Shown piece after piece: positions 56,881-64,000 of a stretch of DNA of 64,000 nucleotides. A program made the position numbers and the translations under genes. Source of the DNA: CAWAYH01 sp963786195 (GTDB lineage: Bacteria; Acidobacteriota; Vicinamibacteria; Vicinamibacterales; 2-12-FULL-66-21); the NCBI GenBank assembly GCA_963786195.1, contig CAWAYH010000009.1, positions 124,001 to 188,000 on the forward strand, given 5' to 3'. A model generated the notes under the pieces. The model was not told the DNA's origin, ran no database searches, and saw only the letters and a program-made list of their open reading frames with translations. Each line of letters begins with the position of its first letter. Position 1 is the first letter of the stretch.

Positions 56881-58119
56881 ATGAATCATGTCGTCGTGAT
56901 GGTCACGACATCGTACCCGCGCTTTCCGGGCGACAGCGTCGGGACGTTCATGGAGCCGATCGCAAAGTCCGTCGCCGCCCGGGGCCACGACGTCCACATC
57001 GTCGCGCCCTGGCATCCGCTCGTGACACGCGGGGACCAGGAGGATGGCGTCTGGTTCCACTTCTACAAGTACGCGCCGCTTCGAAGCCTGTGCGTGTTCG
57101 GGTACGCCGCCGCGTTGCGCGCGGACGTCAGCCTTCGAGGTTCGGCGTACGTCGCGGCGCCGCTGGCGCTGACGGCCGGATGGTGGGCCGCGCGTCAGGT
57201 TGCGCGCAGGCACCGCGCGACCGTGATGCACGGACACTGGGTCGTTCCCGGCGGCGCCATCGCTGCCGCTGCCGCGCCCGGCCTGCCGCTCGTGGTGAGC
57301 CTTCACGGATCGGACGTTTACGTGGCCGAGACGCTCGCGCCCGCACGTCGCGTGGCGGCGGCCGTTTTTCAGCGCTCGGGCGCCGTCACGGCCTGCAGCG
57401 CCGATCTTGGAGCGCGCGCAGTCGCGCTCGGCGCCAGCGCCGATCGTGTCGAGGTCGTCCCGTACGGCGTCGACGTGGAGCGCTTCCGGCCCGATCCGCT
57501 GGCGCGTGCGAAGCTTCGAGCGACGCTCGGCATCCCGACGCACACGCCCCTGCTGTTCGCCGCGGGACGCTTCGTCCGCAAGAAGGGGTTCGAATACCTG
57601 ATCGACGCCCTGTCGAAACAGACTTCCGCGTCGAACGCGGTGCTGGCGATCGCGGGACAAGGCGACCTGGAGGCGGAGCTGCGAACCCGCGCCACGAACG
57701 CCGGCAGTGCGGAGCGCGTCCGCTTTCTCGGCAATCTCACGCAGACGGATGTCGCCGCGTGGCTGGCGACCGCGGACATCGTTGTCGTTCCATCGGTCCG
57801 CGACGACAGCGGCAACGTCGACGGCCTGCCGAACATCGTCCTGGAAGCGCTCGCGGCCGGAACGCCGCTGGTGACGACAGCGGCGGGGGGCATCGGAGGG
57901 GTGGTGGAGGACGGCCGTACTGCGCTCGTCGTGCCCGAGCGCGACGCCGGCGCGCTGGCGGCGGCCATTGCGAAGCTGGTCGCAGATCCCGTGCTCCGGA
58001 TCCGACTGGGCGAGGCCGCACGGGCGCTCGCGGGCGCGCGGTTCGGGTGGGAGCGCACCGCCGGACGATTCGAGGCCGCGTATGATCGGGCGCTTGCGAT
58101 CAAGTCCTCCGGCCGCTAA
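56881..58119 (+). CDS. family 4 glycosyltransferase
   Basis: 412 residues, GT-B. N-terminus MVTTSYPRFPGDSVGTFMEP, acceptor loop VVSLHGSDVYVAETL, donor half VPYGVDVERFRP, LLFAAGRFVRKKGFEYLIDAL and VPSVRDDSGNVDGLPNIVLE (E-x7-E). Similar to WcaL/colanic-acid-type GT4. Starts 1 nt after the previous stop. Confidence 0.93.
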   Translation: MNHVVVMVTTSYPRFPGDSVGTFMEPIAKSVAARGHDVHIVAPWHPLVTRGDQEDGVWFHFYKYAPLRSLCVFGYAAALRADVSLRGSAYVAAPLALTAGWWAARQVARRHRATVMHGHWVVPGGAIAAAAAPGLPLVVSLHGSDVYVAETLAPARRVAAAVFQRSGAVTACSADLGARAVALGASADRVEVVPYGVDVERFRPDPLARAKLRATLGIPTHTPLLFAAGRFVRKKGFEYLIDALSKQTSASNAVLAIAGQGDLEAELRTRATNAGSAERVRFLGNLTQTDVAAWLATADIVVVPSVRDDSGNVDGLPNIVLEALAAGTPLVTTAAGGIGGVVEDGRTALVVPERDAGALAAAIAKLVADPVLRIRLGEAARALAGARFGWERTAGRFEAAYDRALAIKSSGR

Positions 58120-58135
58120 GATTTACGGTTCATCC

Positions 58136-58925
58136 ATGCCGCAGCCGGCCTTGCGGAAACCGGGCCTTAGTGTGTTTTTTCCCGCCTATAACGACAGCGG
58201 GACGATCGCGAGTCTGGTCATCGCCGCATTGCAGTCCGCCCGCCAGCTGACCTCCGATTTCGAGGTGATCATCGTCAACGACGGCAGCGCGGACAACACG
58301 GCGCAGATCGCGGACGAACTCGCGCGAACGTACCCCGAGGTCCGGGTCGTCCATCACGATCGCAATCGAGGCTACGGCGGCGCGCTGCGGAGCGGCTTCG
58401 CTGCGGCGACGCGGGATCTGGTCTTCTACACGGACGGCGACGCGCAGTACGATCCGGCGTGAGATGGCGATTCTCTGGCAGGCGCTCGAAGACGATGTCG
58501 ATCTCGTCAACGGCTACAAGATCAGCCGATCGGATCCGCTGCACCGGATCGTCATCGGCCGCATTTATCACCACACCGTCAAGCGGCTGTTCGGACTCAG
58601 GGTCCGCGACGTCGACTGTGATTTCCGGCTGATGCGCCGCTCGATCTTCGATCGCGTGACGCTCGAGAAGAACAGCGGCGTCATCTGCCTGGAGATGATG
58701 AAGAAAGTCCAGGACGCGGGGTTCCGCATCGCGGAGGTGCCGGTGCACCACTATCACCGCGCGCATGGACGATCGCAGTTCTTCAACTTTCGTCGTCTGT
58801 TCAGGACCGCGTTGGACGTGATGAAGCTGTGGGTGGTGCTGGTGGTACGTCGCGATCACGTGCGGCGCGATGTCCGCAGCACGGCCGCCGCGCCCGCCCC
58901 ACCCCGGCCCGGAAACCACCCATGA
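58136..58925 (+). CDS. family 2 glycosyltransferase, frameshifted as sequenced
   Basis: About 262 residues after repair. VFFPAYNDSGTIASLV, IIVNDGSADNTAQIA, YGGALRSGF and FYTDGDAQYDPA (DxD) in the first frame; then a premature TGA. An extra T at 58460 explains it: DPA should continue EMAILWQALEDDVDLVNGYK, with DVDCDFRLMRRSIF and EVPVHHYHRAHGRSQF beyond. Polyprenyl-phosphate-type GT2 without TM helices. The ATG at 58136 matches the family start. It overlaps the epimerase gene (ATGA). Confidence 0.87.
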
Positions 58926-59956
58926 GAACCGGGTATCTGTCCTACTACCGCGGCCGGCGCGTCATGGTGACGGGCGGGCTCGGTTTCATCGGCAGCAACC
59001 TGGTACGCAAGCTCGTGGACGCCGGCGCGGACACGCTGATCGTCGACTCGCTCAACCCGGACTACGGCGGCAATCTCTTCAACATCCACGGCATCGAAGA
59101 TCGCGTCCGGCTCAACATCGGCGACGTGCGCGACCAGACGTCGATGGACGTGCTCGTCAAGGATCGCGAGGTCATCTTCAACCTCGCCGGGCAGGTCAGC
59201 CACATCGACAGCATGCGCGATCCCTACACGGATCTCGAGATCAACTGCCGCGCGCAGCTCTCGATGCTCGAGGCGTGCCGCCAGTACAACCCCCGCGTGC
59301 GCGTGGTCTACGCCGGCACGCGGCAGGTGTACGGACGGCCCGACCACCTGCCGGTGAACGAGCGGCACCTCGTCCGGCCCGCCGACATCAACGGCGTGAA
59401 CAAGGCGGCCGGCGAGTACTACCATTTGCTCTACAACAACGTCTTCGACGTGCGCGCCTGCTCGCTCCGCCTCACGAACGTGTACGGCCCGCGCCAGTTG
59501 ATCAGGCACAACCGGCAGGGCTTCATCGGCTGGTTCCTCCGGCTGGCCATCGAAGGGCGCGAGATCGAGATCTTCGGCGACGGCTCGCAGCTCCGTGATT
59601 TCGTGTACGTCGACGACGCGGCTGACGCGTTCCTGCGAGCGGGGGCGACGGATTCGTGCAACGGCGAGGTGTTCAACGTCGGCGGGGACGAGCCGATCAG
59701 CCATCGTGAGCTGGTCTTGCTGCTCCTCGACGTCGCGGGATCCGGGTCGATGCGGTTCGTCGAGTGGCCGCCCGAGAAAAAACGCATCGACATCGGCAGC
59801 TTCTATTCGGATTCCACGAAGTTTCGCGAGACCGTCGGCTGGCGGCCGACCGTCGGCCTTCGCGAGGGGTTCGAGCGCACGATCGCGTTCTACCGCGAGC
59901 ACCTGGACCAGTACATCGGCGAGGCTTCACAGTCTCCACAGGAAGCGCTGCCGTGA
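58922..59956 (+). CDS. NAD-dependent sugar epimerase/dehydratase with an atypical active site
   Basis: 344 residues. Extended SDR fold: VMVTGGLGFIGSNLVRKLV binds NAD, FNLAGQVSHIDSM, YAGTRQVYGRP, LRLTNVYGPRQ and FVYVDDAADAFL. The usual catalytic YxxxK reads NGVNKAAGEYY: the lysine is kept but Asn stands where Tyr is expected. Related nucleotide-sugar enzymes with this 'NGxNK' form are known, so it is probably real. Substrate unknown; with the aminotransferase next door it may make a keto or amino sugar nucleotide. Confidence 0.9.
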   Translation: MRTGYLSYYRGRRVMVTGGLGFIGSNLVRKLVDAGADTLIVDSLNPDYGGNLFNIHGIEDRVRLNIGDVRDQTSMDVLVKDREVIFNLAGQVSHIDSMRDPYTDLEINCRAQLSMLEACRQYNPRVRVVYAGTRQVYGRPDHLPVNERHLVRPADINGVNKAAGEYYHLLYNNVFDVRACSLRLTNVYGPRQLIRHNRQGFIGWFLRLAIEGREIEIFGDGSQLRDFVYVDDAADAFLRAGATDSCNGEVFNVGGDEPISHRELVLLLLDVAGSGSMRFVEWPPEKKRIDIGSFYSDSTKFRETVGWRPTVGLREGFERTIAFYREHLDQYIGEASQSPQEALP

Positions 59957-61062
59957 TCCCGTTCCTCCGCCTGACGCCGGGAGAAGACGCCGCGGAGGTC
60001 CAGTCGGCGATCGCGCGGGTCATCGCGCGCGGCTGGTTCATCCTGGGCCCGGAGCTGGAGGCGTTCGAACAGGAGTTCAGTTCGGCCTGCGGCGCGTCGC
60101 ACACCGCTGGCGTCGGCAACGGAACGGACGCGCTGGCCATCGCGCTGCGGGCCCTCGGGATCGGGCCGGGCGACGAGGTGATCACGTCACCGCTCTCAGC
60201 CGCGTACTCGGCGCTGGCCATCATGATGGTCGGCGCCAGACCGGTGTTCGCCGACATCGACCCGGAGCGGATGACCCTCGACCCCGCCGCGACGGCGGCG
60301 GCCGTCACGTCGAAGACCGCCGCGATCATGCCGGTGCATATCTACGGCCAGGCCGCGGACATGCCCGCGCTCAGCGCGGTCGCGCGCCGGCACGGCCTGG
60401 CGATCGTCGAGGACTGCTGCCAGGCACATCTGGCGACCTGTTCCGGGCGGCCGGTCGGCAGCTTCAGCGCAGCCGCGGCGTACAGCTTCTATCCGACGAA
60501 GAACATCGGCGCCCTCGGTGATGGAGGCGCGGTGACGACGAACGACGCGGCGTTGGATGCCAGGATCAAGCGCCTTCGCAACGGCGGGCAGACGGACAGG
60601 TACCATCACGGCGAGTTCGGCGTGAATTCGCGGCTCGACGAGATGCAGGCTGCCGTGCTCCGCGCGCGTCTGCCGCTTCTGCCGGGATGGACCGCGCGCC
60701 GGCGAACGATCGCCGGGCAGTATCGGGTCGCGTTGAAGTCGACAGACACGGTGATCGTTCCGCCCGAGTGCGACAGCGGCCACGTCTATCATCTGTTTCC
60801 CGTTCGAAGCGCTGCGCGAGAGGCCATGCAGGCGCATCTGAAGGCGGCGGGCGTCGAAACGCTCATCCACTATCCGGTTCCGATTCCACGTCAAGCGGCG
60901 CTTGCGAGAGAGAATCCTGCTGAATGCCCGAACGCGGATCGCGTCTGCTCCGAGGTCTTCTCGCTGCCTCTGTACCCGACGCTCGCCGAGGATGCCATCC
61001 GCCGTGTGTCCGAGGCCGTGGCGAGCGGGCCGGTGCCGGTGCCGCGAACAGGCATCCGCTAG
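59953..61062 (+). CDS. DegT/DnrJ/EryC1/StrS-type sugar aminotransferase
   Basis: 369 residues. PLP enzyme that aminates a nucleotide-linked keto sugar. GNGTDALAIALRALGIGPGD, VEDCCQAHLA (PLP-binding Asp) and AYSFYPTKNIGALGDGG with the Schiff-base Lys; LIHYPVPIPRQ near the end. Begins at GTG 59953, overlapping the epimerase stop (GTGA). The pair suggests that the surface glycan contains an amino-deoxy sugar. Confidence 0.93.
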   Translation: MIPFLRLTPGEDAAEVQSAIARVIARGWFILGPELEAFEQEFSSACGASHTAGVGNGTDALAIALRALGIGPGDEVITSPLSAAYSALAIMMVGARPVFADIDPERMTLDPAATAAAVTSKTAAIMPVHIYGQAADMPALSAVARRHGLAIVEDCCQAHLATCSGRPVGSFSAAAAYSFYPTKNIGALGDGGAVTTNDAALDARIKRLRNGGQTDRYHHGEFGVNSRLDEMQAAVLRARLPLLPGWTARRRTIAGQYRVALKSTDTVIVPPECDSGHVYHLFPVRSAAREAMQAHLKAAGVETLIHYPVPIPRQAALARENPAECPNADRVCSEVFSLPLYPTLAEDAIRRVSEAVASGPVPVPRTGIR

Positions 61063-61089
61063 CCCCGGGCCGCGAGCCTTGTCTGATTC

Positions 61090-63573
61090 GTGACACTCGT
61101 ACAACTTCTCATCGTCGCCTGGCTGCCCGGTGCGGTGATCTTTCGCCTGCCGATTGCCGGCCGCGACAAGCGAGCGGCGCTCGACGCTGAAGAACGTCTC
61201 TTCTGGGCGATCGTCATCAGCCTGGCGGTCTCGCTGTCGGCCGTGCTCGCGCTCGCATTTATCGAGCGGTACAGCCTCGAGCGTCTGCTGATCGCGGATC
61301 TGGCGATCGCGGGGGTGCTCGCCCTCGCCGCCCGATTCAGGCTGAGACTCGGGGCCGCGGCGCGGCGTCCGGGGCTGTCAGCCGTGCTTCCGCTGACGCT
61401 GGTACTCCTTGGATTCGCGCGGTTCTTTCCGCCGTCGGAGTACGTCATCGGCGGCAAGGACCCGGGCGTCTACGTGAACGCCGGCATACAGATCGCACAG
61501 CGCGGCGCGATCGTGGTTCACGATCCCGTGGTGTCATCGGTACCACCGTTCGCGCGCGATCTCTTCTTCCACTCGTACAACCAGCCGACCTACTACAGCA
61601 TCCGGTTCATGGGCTTCTTCATCCAGGATCCCGTGTCGGGTACGGTCGTGAGCCAGTTTCCGCATCTCTTCCCTGCGTCGATTGCGATCGGCTACGGCAT
61701 CGACGGCCTCAGCGGCGCGCGAGACACGACCGGCGCCTGGACGATGCTGGGGCTGCTGGCGCTGTATTTCGTCGGGGCGCGACTCATCGGCCGGACCGCG
61801 GCATGGGCGGCAGCGGCGATGCTCGGGCTTCACGTCATCGAGGTCTGGTTCTCGCGGTACCCCAACACCGAAGTCGTCATGCAGGCGTTCCTCCTGGCGG
61901 CCGTGCTGGCGGCCGACCGCGCGTATGCGGAGGATGACGGTTTCTTTGCGCCGATCTCAGGGGCACTGCTGGGCCTGCTGTTGTTCCTGAGGTTCGATGC
62001 CGTCCTCGGGATCGGCGCGGTCGTCGCGACGGTGGCGCTCTGCGTCTGCGCGGGCGGGCGCGTCCGGTGGTCGTTCCTGCTTGCGCTTGCCACATCGACC
62101 GCGCTGGCCACGGCCTACCTGCTGGGGCCGATGCGCGCGTACTCGGAGAAGGCCGTTGCGTTCTTCGCCAACCTGCAACCCTGGATGGCGGCCACGCTCA
62201 TTGCGGCCGGCATCCTGCTGATCGCCGCCCTGGCGGTGGGCGCACGTCTCCGGCGCCTTGATGGCGCTGTCCGGCGTTTCGCACCGGCGGCGTTGACGGC
62301 CGCGGTCTTCATCGCCGCGGTGTACGCGCTCTGGTTCCGGGTGCCGGCCGGTGCGCTTGCCGCGCACGATGCGTTTGCCCTGCGATCGTTCACGAGCTTT
62401 TACGTGACGCTGCCGGTGCTGCTTGCCGCGCTCGCCGGATTCGGGTTGTACGCGCGCCAGGCATTCTGGCGAGCGCCAGCGCTTTTTCTGACGGCAGCCT
62501 CGTTCGCATTTTTCTTTTTCTACAAGATCCGCATCGTTCCGAATCATTTCTGGATGACCCGCCGGTACCTGCCAATCATCCTGCCGTGCCTGCTGCTGTT
62601 CGCGGCCGGCGTCGCGCTCGGCGGCATGCGTCGCGGGCCGGCAACCGTGCGGATGCTCCGCTCGGCCATCGGGCTCATCTTTGTTTTCCTGATCGCATTC
62701 CACTACAACCGGACCACGCAGCCGATACTCGGCCACGTCGAGTACGCGGGCGTGATCCCCAGGCTGGAAAAACTGGCGGGCGCGATCGGCGACCGCGATC
62801 TCCTGCTGGTCGAGTCACGCAACTCATCGGATACCCACGTCCTCGGGCTTCCGCTCGCCTATATCTACGCCCGCAACGTGCTGCTGCTCGACTCTCCGCG
62901 TCCGAGCAAGACGGACTTCGCGCTGTTCCTGGAATGGGCCCGCACGCAGTACGCCCGCGTCCTGTTCATGGGCGGCGGCGGCACCGACCTGCTCTCGCCA
63001 GCGTGGGGAGCGAAGGCGATCCTCAGCGACCAGTTCCAGGTGCCGGAGTACGAAGCGAGCGTCGACACGTATCCGCGGTCGGTGCGCCAGAAGGAGTTCG
63101 ACTACAGCATCTACGAACTGACGCCGCCCGATCCTCTGGAGGCGAGCCGACCCTTCGATCTGGACGTGGGCATCCGGGATGACCTGCACGTCGTGCGATT
63201 CCACGCGAAAGAGACGAGCGAGGGGCGGACGTTCCGCTGGTCCCGGGACACGTCCTACGTGTCGGTCACGGGCGTTCAGCCGGCGAGCCGCGAAGTGAGC
63301 GCGTGGCTCAGCGACGGCGGGCGTCCGGCCGCGGCCGGCCCCTGCAACGTCACGATGACGCTCGACGACGAGGTGCTCGGGACGGTTCGAGTGGAGACGG
63401 GATTCAAACCATATGCGCTGGCGATTCCGCCGGCGCTGGCCGGCCGCATCGCAGCGAAGGGCGTGCCGGTCTCACTGAAGCTCACGACCACGACGTGGAA
63501 TCCGTCCGAGGTACTGGGCACGGGCGACGCACGAGCGTTGGGCGTGATGGTCGACCGCGTCGCCGTGCGCTGA
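61090..63573 (+). CDS. large multi-TM protein with a C-terminal soluble domain, GT39-like
   Basis: 827 residues. About twelve TM helices up to residue 545, then a soluble region of about 280 residues without a known motif. The first large loop (GGKDPGVYVNAGIQIAQRG) has the Asp placement of GT-C enzymes and is followed by FNQ-like YNQPTYYSIRFMG. Probably a GT-C sugar transferase or glycan flippase-like protein on the outer face of the membrane. Start GTG 61090. I could not assign a specific family. Confidence 0.75.
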   Translation: MTLVQLLIVAWLPGAVIFRLPIAGRDKRAALDAEERLFWAIVISLAVSLSAVLALAFIERYSLERLLIADLAIAGVLALAARFRLRLGAAARRPGLSAVLPLTLVLLGFARFFPPSEYVIGGKDPGVYVNAGIQIAQRGAIVVHDPVVSSVPPFARDLFFHSYNQPTYYSIRFMGFFIQDPVSGTVVSQFPHLFPASIAIGYGIDGLSGARDTTGAWTMLGLLALYFVGARLIGRTAAWAAAAMLGLHVIEVWFSRYPNTEVVMQAFLLAAVLAADRAYAEDDGFFAPISGALLGLLLFLRFDAVLGIGAVVATVALCVCAGGRVRWSFLLALATSTALATAYLLGPMRAYSEKAVAFFANLQPWMAATLIAAGILLIAALAVGARLRRLDGAVRRFAPAALTAAVFIAAVYALWFRVPAGALAAHDAFALRSFTSFYVTLPVLLAALAGFGLYARQAFWRAPALFLTAASFAFFFFYKIRIVPNHFWMTRRYLPIILPCLLLFAAGVALGGMRRGPATVRMLRSAIGLIFVFLIAFHYNRTTQPILGHVEYAGVIPRLEKLAGAIGDRDLLLVESRNSSDTHVLGLPLAYIYARNVLLLDSPRPSKTDFALFLEWARTQYARVLFMGGGGTDLLSPAWGAKAILSDQFQVPEYEASVDTYPRSVRQKEFDYSIYELTPPDPLEASRPFDLDVGIRDDLHVVRFHAKETSEGRTFRWSRDTSYVSVTGVQPASREVSAWLSDGGRPAAAGPCNVTMTLDDEVLGTVRVETGFKPYALAIPPALAGRIAAKGVPVSLKLTTTTWNPSEVLGTGDARALGVMVDRVAVR

Positions 63574-63643
63574 GGCAGCACACAGCTCGCCGGGCCGCCT
63601 CGACTTGGACAGGTGGTACTCTTATCATTCGGACCCGACCCAC

Positions 63644-64000
63644 GATGTTCCACCAGCTGCAGATCTACGATCCGCGCGAGCGCACGATCGTTCGTCTGGC
63701 CGATCTGACGATCGCGCCCCTGCGATGGATTCCGGGGCCCGCCGCGCGGCCGTTTGAGCGCGTGCTGATCCTGCGCCTCGAGCGAATCGGCGATCTGCTG
63801 ATGGTCCTGGACGCGATCTCGTACCTTCGACGACGGCTGCCGGATGCGCACGTCGACCTCGTCGTGGGGAGCTGGAACACCTCGCTGGCGGAGCTCATTC
63901 CCGGTTTGAATCGCGTCGTGACGCTCGACGCGCCGTGGCTGGCACGCTCAGGCTCCGGAAGCTCGTGGGGAGAGCTGATCAAGACCGCGAGAAGCTGGCG
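63644..64000 (+). CDS. family 9 glycosyltransferase (heptosyltransferase-like), truncated by the window end
   Basis: The first 119 residues are visible. The N-terminal GT9 motif VLILRLERIGDLLMVLDAIS (R-x-G-D) is clear, followed by RLPDAHVDLVVGSWN and LIPGLNRVVTLDAP. GT9 enzymes add heptose or similar sugars to LPS core or other glycans. ATG 63644 lies 70 nt after the previous stop. Nothing is known of its C-terminal half. Confidence 0.85.

Overview
The window is high-GC bacterial chromosome and reads like a member of the Acidobacteriota, possibly a Vicinamibacteria-type lineage. The pointers are an orphan two-module FtsX/MacB-type permease of the ADOP kind, meso-DAP-type MurE, a complete Gram-negative style division operon, a B12-binding radical SAM protein, and frequent GTG/TTG starts. 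The taxonomy is an inference, since there is no rRNA here. Coding density is very high and no gap without a gene exceeds 300 bases.

Layout. 1-7400: secreted protein, thiC, FGE-like protein, ADOP permease, rRNA methyltransferase, rpiB. 7547-13580: glyA, DinG-type helicase, a solitary Dam-type methylase, a TPR protein, yggS. 13581-16086: divIVA-like gene, then hutI and a cyclodeaminase (histidine/folate one-carbon metabolism). 16135-22740: lepA-lepB, citrate synthase, a small membrane protein, a processive GT2, larB. 22867-29024: mutS2, dnaG, rpoD and a CAT-anticodon tRNA, a macromolecular-synthesis-like block. 29195-33827: zinc-ribbon protein, rnhA, pgeF, acpS, a small unknown protein, a B12-radical SAM protein.

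33992-50523 (all minus strand) is the dcw cluster in the order mraZ-rsmH-ftsL-ftsI-murE-murF-mraY-murD-ftsW-murG-murC-ftsQ-ftsA-ftsZ. It is driven by a near-consensus promoter overlapped by three 10-nt-spaced MraZ boxes, and most genes overlap by 1-4 nt. murB and ddl are absent. 50784-51869 is a divergent YchF-type P-loop ATPase/GTPase. 51909-64000 is a glycan locus of eleven genes, almost all overlapping: two GT4, four GT2, two large multi-TM GT39-like proteins, a sugar epimerase/dehydratase, a DegT-type aminotransferase and a truncated GT9. It probably makes and exports a surface polysaccharide or glycosylates proteins with an amino sugar.

Two signals run through the window. First, the intergenic gaps carry short tandem or inverted repeats, most with an exact 7-nt period but a different heptamer at each place; several reach into gene ends and supply the stop codon or last residues. 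Second, at least seven genes, including essential murD, are split by single-base indels, mostly in mononucleotide runs, which points to consensus errors in the assembly rather than gene decay.
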